Source: Gammaproteobacteria bacterium
GTDB taxonomy: Bacteria; Pseudomonadota; Gammaproteobacteria; HTCC5015
Direction of reading: 5' to 3'
Assembly (NCBI GenBank): GCA_026004975.1
Contig: BPKE01000002.1
Location: 310,001 to 374,000 of the forward strand
DNA: 64,000 bases
Positions within the stretch are counted from its first letter, which is position 1. Each line of letters begins with the position of its first letter. The notes beneath the pieces were generated by a model, which saw nothing but the letters and a program-made list of their open reading frames with translations, did no database searches and was not told the origin of the DNA. Shown in pieces: positions 21,251 to 33,896 of this stretch. The position numbers were made by a program, and so were the translations under genes.

Positions 21251-22591
21251 TCAGGCGGCGACCCCGGTCCAGCGGCCGCGCAGGGAGTTGGGCAATGCCT
21301 CGCTGATCTGCACGTCGGCGAAGCGGCCGATCAGCTCGGCCGGACCCTGGAAATTGACCACCCGGTTGTTCGAGCAGCGCCCCGCCAGGACCTGCGGATC
21401 CTTGCGCGAAGGGCCTTCGACCAGCACCCGCTGCACCGTGCCGACCATGGCGCGGGCGATTTCGGCCGCCTGGGCTTCGAGCAGGGCCTGCAGTTCGGCG
21501 AGCCGGCGCTTCTTTTCCTCCGGCGGCACTTCGTCCGGCAGGGCGGCGGCGGGCGTGCCCGGCCGCGGGCTGTAGACGAAGCTGTAGGAATGGTCGAAGC
21601 CGACGCTGCGCACCAGCGCCAGCGTGGCCTCGAAATCCGCCTCGGTCTCGCCGGGAAAACCGACGATGAAATCCGAGGACAGGCTGATCTGCGGGCGCAC
21701 CGCGCGCAGGCGGCGGACGATCGACTTGTACTCGAGGACGGTGTAACCGCGCTTCATGGCGGCGAGCACGCGGTCCGAGCCGCTCTGCACCGGCAGGTGC
21801 ACGTGGTCGGCCAGTTGCGGCAGCTCGGCGTAGGCTTCGATCAGGGCGTCGCTGAATTCGACCGGGTGGGAGGTGGTGTAGCGGATCCGCTCGATGCCGT
21901 CGACCGCCGCCACGTGATGCAACAACAAGGCGAAATCGCACACGTCGCCGTCGGCCGTGGTCCCGCGATAGGCGTTGACGTTCTGCCCGAGCAGGGTGAC
22001 CTCCCGCACCCCCTGGCGCGCCAGGGCGATGATCTCCGCGAGCACGTCCTCGAGCGGCCGGCTGATTTCCTCGCCGCGGGTGTAGGGCACGACGCAGAAC
22101 GTGCAGTACTTGCTGCAGCCCTCCATGATCGACACGTAAGCGGTGGGCCCGTCCTTGCGCGGCGGCGGCAACCGGTCGAATTTCTCGATTTCCGGGAAGG
22201 ACACGTCCACCACCGGCCGGCGGCGGCGCTCGACCTCGGCGATCATGTCCGGCAGGCGGTGCAGGGTCTGCGGCCCGAACACCAGGTCCACATGGGGTGC
22301 GCGTTCGAGGATCGCCTCGCCCTCCTGGCTGGCCACGCAACCGCCGACGCCGATGATCAGTCCGGGCCGCGCCCGCTTCAGCGGCTTGTAACGGCCCAGC
22401 TCCGAGAAGACCTTCTCCTGCGCCTTTTCCCGCACCGAGCAGGTGTTGAGCAACACCAGGTCGGCCTCCTCCGGGCGCTCGACCGGCACGAAGCCACCGC
22501 GCGCAGCGAGCAGATCCAGCATCTTGCCGGAATCGTACTCGTTCATCTGGCAGCCGTAGGTCTTGATGTAGACGCCGCGCGCCATCGTCAT
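21251..22591 (-). CDS. miaB: tRNA-2-methylthio-N6-dimethylallyladenosine synthase MiaB
   Basis: Radical SAM methylthiotransferase that converts i6A37 to ms2i6A37 in tRNAs reading UNN codons. The 446-residue protein has the N-terminal cluster cysteines in [12 protein letters not shown] (Cys14), [11 protein letters not shown] and GVGGCVASQ, the radical SAM motif [18 protein letters not shown], and a C-terminal TRAM domain with [18 protein letters not shown]. The ATG at 22591 or the one two codons later are both possible. It opens the long operon running down to position 12058. Confidence 0.97.
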   Translation of the reverse strand: MTMARGVYIKTYGCQMNEYDSGKMLDLLAARGGFVPVERPEEADLVLLNTCSVREKAQEKVFSELGRYKPLKRARPGLIIGVGGCVASQEGEAILERAPHVDLVFGPQTLHRLPDMIAEVERRRRPVVDVSFPEIEKFDRLPPPRKDGPTAYVSIMEGCSKYCTFCVVPYTRGEEISRPLEDVLAEIIALARQGVREVTLLGQNVNAYRGTTADGDVCDFALLLHHVAAVDGIERIRYTTSHPVEFSDALIEAYAELPQLADHVHLPVQSGSDRVLAAMKRGYTVLEYKSIVRRLRAVRPQISLSSDFIVGFPGETEADFEATLALVRSVGFDHSYSFVYSPRPGTPAAALPDEVPPEEKKRRLAELQALLEAQAAEIARAMVGTVQRVLVEGPSRKDPQVLAGRCSNNRVVNFQGPAELIGRFADVQISEALPNSLRGRWTGVAA

Positions 22592-22619
22592 CCGGGCCGA
22601 CGAAGGGGAAAGGGCGCGA

Positions 22620-22628
22620 ATTTTAGCA
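22620..22628 (-). promoter_or_regulatory. Extended -10 promoter for the miaB operon
   Basis: TGCTAAAAT on the minus strand is a good extended -10 element, 29 bases above the miaB ATG, in the 54-base gap after the sugar dehydratase gene. Any -35 would lie within the end of that gene and is weak. Confidence 0.5.
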
Positions 22629-22645
22629 GGAAACCGGCGCCGGGC

Positions 22646-24505
22646 TCAGCGCTCGGCGCCGGCGCGCCGCGGCAGGGGCACGACCCGGGCCGCCGGCCGC
22701 GGCGCCCGGTACTCGGGCACCAGGCGGTGCAGCAGGCCCAGCACGGCCGCCGCGTCGCCGGCGGCCACCGCCCGCTCCAGCTCGGCCAGGCTCCGGGCGA
22801 ACGCGGCCGCGTCCAACGGCGGCGCCTGGGCCAGCAGCAGCTTCGGATGTCCGGTGCCGACCGGCGCCTCGTCGGCGTAGAACAGCTCTTCGTCGAGCTT
22901 CTCGCCGGGCCGCAGGCCGGTGTAGACGATCTCGATGTCCCGCCCCGGCTCGAGGCCGTGCAGGCGAATCATGTTCTCGGCCAGGCGACGGATCGGCACC
23001 GCCTCGCCCATGTCGAGCACGAAGATCTCACCGCCTGCGCCGCGCAGCGCCGCCTGCAGAATCAACGCGGCCGCCTCGTCCGGGGTCATGAAATAGCGGC
23101 GGATGTCGGGATGGGTGACGGTGACCGGGCCGCCGGCGGCGATCTGCCGCTCGAACAGGGGCACCACCGAGCCGGCCGAGCCGAGCACGTTGCCGAAGCG
23201 CACCGTGACGAAGCGCGTTGGCCCCTCGGCGGCCCGGCAATACAGCTCGGCGACGCGCTTGCTGGCGCCCAGCACGTTGGCCGGATTGACGGCCTTGTCG
23301 GTGGAAACCAACACGAAACGCTCGGCGCCGGCCGCGCGCGCCGCCTCGGCGGCGCGCACGGTGCCGAACACGTTGTTGCGCACCCCGGCCACGGGGTTGC
23401 GCTCGACGATCGGCACGTGTTTGTAGGCCGCCGCATGGAACACCCACTGCGGCCGCTGCTCTGCGAACAGCCGCGCCAGGGCCGGCCCGTCGCACACGTC
23501 GAGCAACACCGTGCGCAGCACCGGCCCGGCGGCGAGATCCTGCTCCAGGCGGTAGAGGTTGTATTCGCTGTGGTCGACCACGAGCAGGCGCGCCGGCCGG
23601 TGACGCAGCAACTGGCGGCACAACTCGCTGCCGATCGAACCGCCGCCGCCGGTGACCGCCACGCAGCGTCCCGCCAGGGCCTCGCCCAGCGCCGGATCGT
23701 CCAGGTGTACGGCGCCGCGACCGAGCAAGTCCTCGATGCGCAGGGGTCTGAGCTGCGGCGCGCCCGCGGCGCGGCCGCCGCCGAGCGGCGCCGGCAGGAT
23801 GCGGCACACCAGGCCGCGCGCCGCGGCGGTGCGCAACACCGCGTCCAGGTCCGCCGCCGACAAGGCGCCCCCGGCGACCAGCAGGGCCTCGACGCCGAGC
23901 GTGTCGAGCAGAGCGGGCAACCGCTCCAGGCCGCCGAGCACCCGCACACCGCGCAACTCGCCGCCGACGTGACGGCCGTCCGGATCGACCACTCCAACCG
24001 GCAGATAGGGACCCTGCTCGGCGGCGCGCAGCACGACCTCGGCCTGCGACCCGTGGCCGACCACCAGGGCCGGGCGGCGTTCGGCGCGGTCCAGGCGCAA
24101 GCGGTGCGTGCGCCAGAGGCGGTAGCCCACTCGGGAAGCGGCCGTGCCCACGAACAACAGCAGGGGGTAGAGCGCCATCACCGTGCGCGGCACGCCGGCG
24201 AAGCGCGAGTACAGGAACAACACCGCGCCGGTGGCGACGGCGCCGACCGCCACCGCCTTGGCCAGGCGCAACAGGTCGGGCAGCGAGGCGAAACGCCACA
24301 CGCCCCGGTAACAACCGAAAGTCCAGAACGCCAGGGCGTGCAACGGCAGGGCCAGCGCCAGCGTACGCCAGAAGGCGGCGCGGGCGGCCGGCGGCACCTC
24401 GCCCAGGTTGAAACGCAACCAGTAGGCCAGCGCCAGCGCGAGCGCCACCCAGCCCAGGTCGTGCAGGAAAACGATGCAACGCTTGATGGTCAGTCGGCCC
24501 GGCAT
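22646..24505 (-). CDS. Membrane UDP-sugar 4,6-dehydratase (CapD/WbpM/PglF type)
   Basis: Polysaccharide enzyme that probably converts UDP-GlcNAc to the 4-keto-6-deoxy sugar. The 619-residue protein has four N-terminal membrane helices, a first nucleotide-binding half (ALVVGHGSQAEVVLRAA) and a full SDR domain: VTGGGGSIGSELCRQLL, HAAAYKHVPIVE, VLVSTDKAVNPANVLGASKR, VRFGNVLGSAGSVVPLF, YFMTPDEAA and TGLRPGEKLDEEL. The catalytic Tyr of ordinary SDR enzymes is replaced, as usual in this family, but here by Leu (VLGASK) rather than the commoner Met. With manC nearby it points to a surface polysaccharide; no glycosyltransferases lie in the window. Confidence 0.92.
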   Translation of the reverse strand: MPGRLTIKRCIVFLHDLGWVALALALAYWLRFNLGEVPPAARAAFWRTLALALPLHALAFWTFGCYRGVWRFASLPDLLRLAKAVAVGAVATGAVLFLYSRFAGVPRTVMALYPLLLFVGTAASRVGYRLWRTHRLRLDRAERRPALVVGHGSQAEVVLRAAEQGPYLPVGVVDPDGRHVGGELRGVRVLGGLERLPALLDTLGVEALLVAGGALSAADLDAVLRTAAARGLVCRILPAPLGGGRAAGAPQLRPLRIEDLLGRGAVHLDDPALGEALAGRCVAVTGGGGSIGSELCRQLLRHRPARLLVVDHSEYNLYRLEQDLAAGPVLRTVLLDVCDGPALARLFAEQRPQWVFHAAAYKHVPIVERNPVAGVRNNVFGTVRAAEAARAAGAERFVLVSTDKAVNPANVLGASKRVAELYCRAAEGPTRFVTVRFGNVLGSAGSVVPLFERQIAAGGPVTVTHPDIRRYFMTPDEAAALILQAALRGAGGEIFVLDMGEAVPIRRLAENMIRLHGLEPGRDIEIVYTGLRPGEKLDEELFYADEAPVGTGHPKLLLAQAPPLDAAAFARSLAELERAVAAGDAAAVLGLLHRLVPEYRAPRPAARVVPLPRRAGAER

Positions 24506-24630
24506 GTCGGTCCCTGTTGTCCCGCTTCGATCCAGTCCACGGCGATAGCATAGCCGGGCGTCACCGCGCCGCGGTGACGCCCGTCACACCGGGCCGCGCG
24601 GGCTGCGGCCGGCCGCGACCCCGGCCGGGG

Positions 24631-25059
24631 TCAGAAGGGGATGTCGTCGTCGAAGTCGGCGCCGCCGGCGGCGGAGGCCGGCGCGGTGTTGCGTTCGACC
24701 GGTCCGTTGTCGGCCGCCGCCCCGCGGCCGCCGAGCATCTGCATGTCGGTGGCGATGATTTCGGTGGTGTAGCGGTCCTGCCCGTTCTTGTCCTGCCATT
24801 TGCGCGTCTGCAGGCGGCCCTCGATGTAGACCTGCGAGCCCTTGCGCAGATATTCACCCGCGATCTCGGCCAGGCGCGCGAACAGCACCACGCGGTGCCA
24901 TTCGGTGCGCTCCTGGCGTTCGCCGGTCTGCCGGTCCTTCCAGCCTTCCGTGGTGGCGATGCTCAGATTGGCCACCGGCGAACCGCTGGGCATGTACTTG
25001 ACCTCCGGGTCGGCCCCCAGATGGCCGATCAGGATGACCTTGTTGACACCTCTGGCCAT
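24631..25059 (-). CDS. ssb: Single-stranded DNA-binding protein
   Basis: Tetrameric OB-fold protein that coats ssDNA in replication, repair and recombination. The 142-residue product has [20 protein letters not shown], the [18 protein letters not shown] core, [15 protein letters not shown], a short linker and the acidic partner-binding tip DDDIPF. It lies beside uvrA with one MFS gene between, an order found in several gammaproteobacteria. GGAGG precedes the ATG. The 125-base gap downstream (24506-24630) shows nothing clear. Confidence 0.97.
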   Translation of the reverse strand: MARGVNKVILIGHLGADPEVKYMPSGSPVANLSIATTEGWKDRQTGERQERTEWHRVVLFARLAEIAGEYLRKGSQVYIEGRLQTRKWQDKNGQDRYTTEIIATDMQMLGGRGAAADNGPVERNTAPASAAGGADFDDDIPF

Positions 25060-25106
25060 GGCGGAATCCTCCGTTGCGTGCAGCGCCGCCGCGGGCGGCG
25101 CGGTCG

Positions 25107-26438
25107 TCAGCCCTGGAAACGGCGCACCACCCGTTCATCGAAACACCGCCGGTCGACCTCCAGGCCGACGGCGGCGAGCTCGTCCTGCCAGCGGGCCGCC
25201 AGCACACCCGGCACGGCGCGCAGTTCCGCCAGGACGCGGTCCGGCGGCGCGCCGTCGGCCGGCTCGAGCAGGTAGCGGCCCGGCCGGCGCGCCGTCCAGG
25301 CGCCGATGATAAGCCATGCGGCCGCCAACGCGATAGCCAAGGCCCAGACCCCCGCCGGGCCGGCCAAGTTCAACGCCCAGCCGGCGCCGGCGCCGCCGGC
25401 GAAGGCGCCCAGGAACTGGCAGGTGGAATACACGCCCAGGGCGGCGCCGCGCCAGCGCGCCGGCACCCGCCGCGACACCGCCGCCGGCAGGCTCGCCTCG
25501 AGCAGGTTGAAGGCGGTGAAGAAAGCCAGCAGGGCGATCAGCCAGGGCACGGGCTGCGGCCACCCCCACCAGACCAGCGGCGCGGCGCCCAGCACGGCCA
25601 CCGCCGGCCGCCAGGGCACGGCGCGGTTGCGGCGCAGCAACGCCAGCACCGGCGGCAGGCTGGCGGCCATCACCGCCAGGTACACCGCGCCGTGGTAGGC
25701 CGGCGCCAGCCCGAGCACGTCGACCAGGGCCTGCGGCATGCGCACGAAGCAGGCGGTGAGCAGGGCGTGCAGGCAGAACACGCCCAGGCAGGGCTCGAAC
25801 AAGCCGACCCAGCGCAAGGCCCGCCACGGCGCCGCGCCGGTTTCCGGGCGGGGCGGCGGCAGGGACGGCAACCCGCACCACAACGCGGCCAGGGCGATGA
25901 GCGCCAGCGCGCCCACCATCAGGAACAGGCCGCGCCCGCCGAGCAGGGCGTAGAGCGGCGGGCCGGCGACCATGGCGGCGACGAAAGCCAGGCCGATCAC
26001 CGCACCCAGCAGGGCCATCACCCGCGCGCGCTGCTCGGGCCGGCTCAGGTCGGCGGCCAGCGCCAGCACGGCGCCGGAGACGGCGCCGGCGCCCTGCAAC
26101 AGGCGCCCCAGCAGCAGACCGAAGACGTCTTCGGCGGCCGCGGCGAGCAGGCTGCCGGCGGCGAACAGCAACAGGCCGAAGGCGATCACCGGCCGGCGCC
26201 CGAAGCGATCCGAGGCGCGGCCGAAGGGGATCTGGAACAGCGCCTGGGTCAGCCCGTAGGCGCCCACCGCCAACCCCACCCACAGCGGCGTGGCGCCCGG
26301 CAGGGTGGCGGCCCACAGGGCGAGCACGGGCAACAGGGCGAACAGGCCGAACATGCGCGCCCCGTACACCGCACCGAGCACGGTCACGGCGCGCCGTTCG
26401 GCGGCGTTGAAACGGTCCAGACGGTTCAAAACGGACAC
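25107..26438 (-). CDS. MFS transporter (YajR-like, with C-terminal soluble domain)
   Basis: Twelve-helix major facilitator, probably a proton-driven exporter of unknown substrate. Seen in 443 residues: the motif A loop [16 protein letters not shown] after helix 2, a motif C-like [18 protein letters not shown] in helix 5, and a cytoplasmic tail after the last helix (about 385 on) with [31 protein letters not shown], which resembles the small ferredoxin-like YAM domain of E. coli YajR. The start is GTG 26438. It is divergent from uvrA. Confidence 0.88.
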   Translation of the reverse strand: MSVLNRLDRFNAAERRAVTVLGAVYGARMFGLFALLPVLALWAATLPGATPLWVGLAVGAYGLTQALFQIPFGRASDRFGRRPVIAFGLLLFAAGSLLAAAAEDVFGLLLGRLLQGAGAVSGAVLALAADLSRPEQRARVMALLGAVIGLAFVAAMVAGPPLYALLGGRGLFLMVGALALIALAALWCGLPSLPPPRPETGAAPWRALRWVGLFEPCLGVFCLHALLTACFVRMPQALVDVLGLAPAYHGAVYLAVMAASLPPVLALLRRNRAVPWRPAVAVLGAAPLVWWGWPQPVPWLIALLAFFTAFNLLEASLPAAVSRRVPARWRGAALGVYSTCQFLGAFAGGAGAGWALNLAGPAGVWALAIALAAAWLIIGAWTARRPGRYLLEPADGAPPDRVLAELRAVPGVLAARWQDELAAVGLEVDRRCFDERVVRRFQG

Positions 26439-26455
26439 CCGGGCTGGGGGCGCGC

Positions 26456-26484
26456 ATTATCGCCCAGGGCGACCGCGCTGGCCA
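26456..26484 (-). promoter_or_regulatory. Candidate promoter for the MFS-ssb unit
   Basis: On the minus strand TGGCCA (26479-26484, four of six -35 matches) and GATAAT (26456-26461, five of six -10 matches) are 17 bases apart. Transcription would begin just before the GTG of the MFS gene, giving a very short leader. Confidence 0.45.
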
Positions 26485-26505
26485 GACGCGCGCCGGCGGC
26501 GGGCG

Positions 26506-26511
26506 TATAAT
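26506..26511 (+). promoter_or_regulatory. -10 element for uvrA
   Basis: A perfect TATAAT lies 37 bases before the uvrA ATG. The -35 region is poor. I see no LexA box (CTG-N10-CAG) between 26439 and 26548, although uvrA is SOS-regulated in E. coli. Confidence 0.5.
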
Positions 26512-26548
26512 GCCGCTTTCCCCGATCCGCCTGCGCCGACCCGACCCC

Positions 26549-29376
<2,828 letters not shown>

Positions 29377-29380
<4 letters not shown>

Positions 29381-30537
29381 AGGGGAACCCGACCGATCCC
29401 GACCGCCGGCGCTGGCTCGCACGCGGCCTGTGGGCCCTGGGCGTGTTCGCCTGCGGCGGCGTGCTCGCCCGTCGCGGCGTCGCGCGCCGCGACGCCCTCG
29501 GGCCGCCCGACGCCAACGGCCTGCGCCTGCCGGCCGGTTTCCAGAGCCGGATCGTGGCGCGCAGCGGACAGCCGGTCGGCCCGCGCGGCCATCGCTGGCA
29601 CGCCGCGCCCGACGGCGGCGCGGTGTTCGCCGCCGGCGACGGCGGTTGGGTCTACGTCTCCAACAGCGAGCTGGCCGACGGCGCCGGCGGCGTCGGCGCG
29701 CTGCGTTTCGACGCCCGGGGCGCCTTGGTCGACGCCTACCCCATCCTCACGGGCAGCGACCGCAACTGCGCCGGCGGCGCCACCCCCTGGGGCACCTGGC
29801 TGTCCTGCGAAGAGGTCGAGCGGGGCCGGGTCTTCGAGTGCGATCCCTTCGGCCGCCGACCCGCCGCGGCGGTGCCGGCGCTCGGCCGCTTCCTGCACGA
29901 GGCCGCCGCCGTCGACCCGCGCGACGGCTGCGTCTACCTGACCGAGGACGCGCCCGACGGCCTGCTCTATCGCTGGCGGCCGGCCCGCCCCGGGCCCGGG
30001 CGCCCCGACTGGGCCCGGGGCACGCTTCAAGCGGCCCGGGTCGACGACGACGGCCGGGTCACCTGGCTGGCCGTGCCGGATCCGGACGCCGCGGTGCTGC
30101 CCTGCCGCCGGCAACTGCCCGAGGCGCGGCGTTTCGCCGGCGGCGAAGGCATCGCCTGGTCCGACGGCAAGGTGTATTTCACCACCAAGCTCGACAACCG
30201 CGTCTGGGTGCTGGACCCGGCGCAGGGGCGGCTCGGCGTGCTCTACGACGACGATGCGTGGCCCGACCCGGTGCTGCGCGGGGTGGACAACGTCACGGTC
30301 TCGCCGGGCCGCTGGCTGTATGTGGCCGAGGACGGCGACGACATGCAGATCGTCGCCCTGCCGCCCGACGGCGGCCCGCCGCTGGCCGTGGTGCAGGTGG
30401 TCGGGCACGGCGGCTCCGAGGTCACCGGCCCCGCCTTCAGCCCCGACGGCCGCCGCCTGTATTTCTCCTCGCAACGCGGCGCCGGCGGGCGCAGCGAGGA
30501 CGGCGTCACCTACGAGGTCCGCGGCCCGTTCCGCTGA
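29377..30537 (+). CDS. PhoX-family (DUF839) exported protein
   Basis: Beta-propeller protein of the alkaline phosphatase PhoX family. The 386-residue product begins with a Tat-like signal ([20 protein letters not shown]). The propeller shows repeated metal- and sheet-type motifs: [75 protein letters not shown] and [20 protein letters not shown]. The Glu-rich CEEVE and the DN in DNVTV match calcium/iron ligand regions of PhoX, but phosphatase activity is inferred. It overlaps the uvrA stop by four bases, and its 3' end overlaps the convergent dehydrogenase gene by 28 bases. Confidence 0.85.
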
Positions 30538-31589
30538 GCCGCCTCCAGGCGCGCACGCGCCAGCGCCTCGGCCACCGCCAGCGGCGTGCGGCCCTCGGCG
30601 GCGGCCCGTTCGAGAATCCGCCGCACCGTGTCGCCGATCGCCTCGATGCGCCGCTGCACCCCGGCGGCGTCCAGACCCGCGGCCGCCGCCGCGATGTTGA
30701 CGATGCCCCCGGCGTTGATCGCGAAATCCGGCACGAACACGATGCCGCGCGCCGCCAGGCGCTCGGCCACGTCCGCGTCCGTCAAGGGATTGTTCGCCGC
30801 CCCGGCGACGATGCGGCAGCGCAAGGTCTCGGCGGTCCGGGCATCGATCACGCCGCCCAGGGCGCAGGGCGCGAACACGTCCACCGGCACGGTGAAGATC
30901 GCCTCCGGCGCCACCACCTCGGCCCCCAGCCGCCGCGCCAGCACGGCGGCCCGCCGGGCGCGCCGGTCACACACCCACAGCCGCGCCCCGGCCCGGGCCA
31001 GATGCGCGGCCAACCGCGCCCCGACCTGGCCCAGGCCCTGCACCGCCACGCGGCGGCCACGCAGCGCCGGGTCGCCGTAGACCACCGCCAGCGCCGCCTC
31101 GATGCCCCGGAACACCCCCCAGGCGGTGGCCGGCGAGGGATCCGCATCCACCCAGCGCCCGGTCGGATCGCGCCGCCGCTCGATGCCGGCCGCCCAGCGG
31201 GTGGCGCGCGCCATCACGCGCACGTCCGCCACCCCGATCCCGGCGTCCTCGGCCACCCAGTAGCGCCCGCCCAGCCCCTCGACGAAACGCCCCATCGCCT
31301 CCAGGCGCGCCGGCGTCTTGTCGCGTGCCGGATCGCCGAGAATCACCGACTTGCCGCCCCCCAGGTCGAGGCCGGCGAGCGCCGCCTTGTAGGTCATCGC
31401 CCGCGCCAGGCGCAGCACGTCGCCCAGCGCCGCGGTCGGGTCCGGATACGGCTGCATGCGGCAACCGCCCAGGGCGGGACCCAAGCGCGTGTCGTGCACG
31501 GCGATGATCGCCTGCAGACCGCTGGCGCGGTCGTGGCAGAACAGCACTTCTTCGTGGCCGTCGAAATCCGGGTGATCGAAAGGGGTCAC
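30510..31589 (-). CDS. Leucine/valine-type amino acid dehydrogenase
   Basis: NAD-dependent oxidative deaminase of the Glu/Leu/Phe/Val dehydrogenase family, making branched-chain 2-oxoacids. The 359-residue protein has LGPALGGCRMQPY, the catalytic Lys in YKAALAGLDLGGGKSVI, VAEDAGIG, AWGVFRGIEAAL, the NAD-binding VAVQGLGQVGARLAAHL, FAPCALGGVIDA, AANNPLTD and PDFAINAGGIVNIA. The length fits leucine or valine dehydrogenase (about 350-365), not glutamate dehydrogenase. The GTG start overlaps the mobA stop. Divergent beyond mobA lies a 2-oxoacid dehydrogenase operon that could take its product. Confidence 0.9.
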   Translation of the reverse strand: MTPFDHPDFDGHEEVLFCHDRASGLQAIIAVHDTRLGPALGGCRMQPYPDPTAALGDVLRLARAMTYKAALAGLDLGGGKSVILGDPARDKTPARLEAMGRFVEGLGGRYWVAEDAGIGVADVRVMARATRWAAGIERRRDPTGRWVDADPSPATAWGVFRGIEAALAVVYGDPALRGRRVAVQGLGQVGARLAAHLARAGARLWVCDRRARRAAVLARRLGAEVVAPEAIFTVPVDVFAPCALGGVIDARTAETLRCRIVAGAANNPLTDADVAERLAARGIVFVPDFAINAGGIVNIAAAAAGLDAAGVQRRIEAIGDTVRRILERAAAEGRTPLAVAEALARARLEAAQRNGPRTS

Positions 31590-32185
31590 GGGCGGTCCTC
31601 GTAACGGTTGATGTTGGCGAACGCCCCCAGCGGGGCCGGCACCGGCACCGGCGCGGCACCGACCGCTTCCCAGAAGCCGAGCACCGAACGCCCGCCGCGG
31701 CGCAGGTAGGCGGCGAGGGACGCGGCGAGTTCGACGCGCAACAGGCAACACAGCGGTTGCGCCCGACCCTCGGCCACCGCGTAGGCGGCCGGCGCCTGCG
31801 CCAGCCCCTCGGCCAGCCGGCGCACCAGGTCGCGCGGCAGGCACGGCGTGTCGCAAGGCACACACGCCAGATAGGGACACGGCGACCAGGCCAGCCCCGC
31901 CAGCACCCCCGCCAACGGACCGAGGCCGCCCGGCGGCCCGAGGCGGCGAGGGTCGGCCAGCACCGGCAGGCCGAAAGCCCGGTTGCGCGGCGCGCGGCGG
32001 TTGGCGCTCAACGCCAGGGCCCGCACCTGCGGCGCCAGGCGCCGCAGCACGTGCAGCCACAGCGGCCGGCCGCGCCAGACGCACCAGGCCTTGTCGCGCC
32101 CGCCCAGGCGGCGGGCGCGGCCGCCGGCCAGGATCAAGCCGGCCGCCCGGACGCCGGCGACCCTTGCGGTGACTTTTGTGTACAC
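31586..32185 (-). CDS. mobA: Molybdenum cofactor guanylyltransferase MobA
   Basis: Attaches GMP to molybdopterin-Mo to give Mo-bis-MGD for DMSO reductase-family enzymes. The 199-residue protein shows [18 protein letters not shown] (GTP loop and Lys), LPVLADPRRLGPPGGLGPLAGVLAGL, YLACVPCDTPCLP (metal-binding Asp) and the end motif FANINRYEDRP, close to the family's NINTPEDL. The only sensible start is GTG 32185, which falls inside the promoter of the divergent flavin reductase gene. No other molybdenum gene is adjacent. Confidence 0.9.
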   Translation of the reverse strand: MYTKVTARVAGVRAAGLILAGGRARRLGGRDKAWCVWRGRPLWLHVLRRLAPQVRALALSANRRAPRNRAFGLPVLADPRRLGPPGGLGPLAGVLAGLAWSPCPYLACVPCDTPCLPRDLVRRLAEGLAQAPAAYAVAEGRAQPLCCLLRVELAASLAAYLRRGGRSVLGFWEAVGAAPVPVPAPLGAFANINRYEDRP

Positions 32186-32198
32186 GCTGCCCTACAAT
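32169..32198 (+). promoter_or_regulatory. Promoter for the flavin reductase-2-oxoacid dehydrogenase operon
   Basis: GTGACT (32169-32174) and TACAAT (32193-32198, five of six) are 18 bases apart, 43 bases before the flavin reductase ATG. The site overlaps the mobA start codon on the other strand, so the two directions probably compete. Confidence 0.5.
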
Positions 32199-32240
32199 AG
32201 CCTGCCTGCGTCACGCCTGACAAACCCGTTCCGAGAACCG

Positions 32241-32753
32241 ATGAACGCGCTGCCCCGACGCGACGACGATCGCGAACTCGCCGACGCCCTGCGGCTCGCC
32301 ATGCGCCGCATGGCCGCCTCGGTCTGCGTGATCACCACCCGCGACGAGGCCGGGCGAGGCTGGGCGATGACGGCCACCGCGGTCACTTCGCTGTCCATGG
32401 ATCCACCGACCATGCTCGCCTGCATCAACCACCGCTCGATGGTGCTGGCGCCCATCCGCGGCGGCGCCCCGTTCTGCATCAACGTCTTGGAAGCCGGCCA
32501 GCGCGCCATCGCCGAGCAGTGCAGCCGCGCCGAACTCAAGACGGAAGGCTTCCTCGATCGCGCGCCGTGGGTGCGCGGCGCCTTCGAGCTGCCTTACTTG
32601 CCCGAGGCGCAGGCCGCGATCTTCTGCCAGACCGAACGGACCATCGCTCACAGCACGCACGACATCGTCATCGGCCGCGTCGCCGCCGTGCAACGGCACG
32701 GCGAGGTGGCGCCGCTCGTCTACCTGGACAGCCGGTACATCGAGGGGGTGTGA
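32241..32753 (+). CDS. Flavin reductase-like (FMN-binding split barrel) protein
   Basis: NAD(P)H:flavin oxidoreductase-type domain, usually the reductase partner of a two-component monooxygenase. The 170-residue product has MRRMAASVCVITTRDEAG, WAMTATAVTSLSMDPPTMLACINHRS, PFCINVLEAGQRAIAEQCS and a final strand LVYLDSRYIEGV, all typical. The stop (32751-32753) directly abuts the ATG of the E1 alpha gene, so the two are translated together. No monooxygenase gene is adjacent, so the partner is unknown. Confidence 0.88.
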   Translation: MNALPRRDDDRELADALRLAMRRMAASVCVITTRDEAGRGWAMTATAVTSLSMDPPTMLACINHRSMVLAPIRGGAPFCINVLEAGQRAIAEQCSRAELKTEGFLDRAPWVRGAFELPYLPEAQAAIFCQTERTIAHSTHDIVIGRVAAVQRHGEVAPLVYLDSRYIEGV

Positions 32754-33896
32754 ATGGCTACGGCGGCACGCGGCGGGCGCAAGGCCCGCCCCGCAGGCAC
32801 GGGCGGCGAGCTCGTGGCGCGCTTCGAGGTGCGTTACCTGCGCTTTCTCGACGAACGGGGCGAATGGGTCGCCGAGCCGCCCGCCGAACTGCTCGACCCC
32901 GAGTTGCAGCTGCGCAACTACCGCGACATGCTGCTGCTGCGGCGTTTCGACCACAAGGTGTTGATGCTGCACCGCACCGGTCGCATGGGCACCTATCCGG
33001 GGACGATGGGCCAGGAGGCGGTGGGCGTCGGAATGGCGCGCCCCCTCACCGAGCGAGACGTGTTGGTGCCCTACTACCGCAGCGCCACGGATCTGTACGT
33101 GCGCGGCGCGGCCCTGCATGAGATCCTGCTCTACTGGATGGGCGACGAGCGCGGCTCGGATTTCAAGGCGCCGCACATGAAGCACGACTTCCCGATCCCC
33201 ATCTGCATCGGCTCGCAACTGCCGCAAGCGGCGGGCGTGGCGACCGCCATCAAGCTGCGCGGCGAGCAAGGCCGCGCCGTGCTCACCGCGGTCGGCGACG
33301 GCGGCACTTCGCAGGGCGACTTCTACGAGACGCTCAACGTCGCCGGCGCCTGGAACCTGCCGCTCGTGATCGTCATCAACAACAACCGCTGGGCGCTCAC
33401 CGAACCGACCTGCGCGCAGACCGCGTGCCAGACGCTGGCGCAGAAAGCCGTCGCCGGCGGCTTCGAAGGGATCCAGGTGGACGGAAACGACATCTTCGCC
33501 GTGCAGGCCGCCGTGGCCGCCGCCCTGGACAAGGCCCGCCGCGGCCAAGGCCCGACGCTCATCGAGGCCCTCACCTACCGCCTGTGCGCCCACACCACCA
33601 TCGACAACGCCGCGCGCTACGTGCCGAAGGAAGAACTGGAAGCGGCGAACGCCGCCGAACCGCTGGTGCGCCTGCGCCGCTGGCTGCAGAACCAAGGGAT
33701 CCTGGACGACCGCCTGGAAGCCAAGCTCGAAAACGAAATCAAAGACGAGATCGAGCAGGAAGTGGAACTGGCCTTGAATACCCCGCTGCCGCCCCCCGAG
33801 GCGATGTTCGATTACTTGTACGCGGAACTGCCGGAGAAGCTCTGGCCGCAACGCGCCGAGGTGATCGCGCGCGAACGGGGGACGGGGGATGCCTGA
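32754..33896 (+). CDS. 2-oxoacid dehydrogenase E1 component, alpha subunit
   Basis: Thiamine diphosphate-binding half of an alpha2beta2 E1 that decarboxylates a 2-oxoacid and passes the acyl group to E2. The 380-residue protein has RNYRDMLLLRRFDHKVLMLHRTGRMG, YPGTMGQEAVGVG, the ThDP motif GDGGTSQGDFYETLNVAG...VINNN, and LTYRLCAHTTIDNA in the phosphorylation-loop region. Sequence type fits pyruvate or branched-chain dehydrogenase. The leucine dehydrogenase gene next door favours branched-chain substrates, but this is inference. It overlaps the beta gene by 8 bases. Confidence 0.9.
   Translation: MATAARGGRKARPAGTGGELVARFEVRYLRFLDERGEWVAEPPAELLDPELQLRNYRDMLLLRRFDHKVLMLHRTGRMGTYPGTMGQEAVGVGMARPLTERDVLVPYYRSATDLYVRGAALHEILLYWMGDERGSDFKAPHMKHDFPIPICIGSQLPQAAGVATAIKLRGEQGRAVLTAVGDGGTSQGDFYETLNVAGAWNLPLVIVINNNRWALTEPTCAQTACQTLAQKAVAGGFEGIQVDGNDIFAVQAAVAAALDKARRGQGPTLIEALTYRLCAHTTIDNAARYVPKEELEAANAAEPLVRLRRWLQNQGILDDRLEAKLENEIKDEIEQEVELALNTPLPPPEAMFDYLYAELPEKLWPQRAEVIARERGTGDA

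Noticed and set aside
26439-26548. LexA/SOS box upstream of uvrA
   Set aside because: I looked for CTG-N10-CAG and close variants and saw none in the gap.
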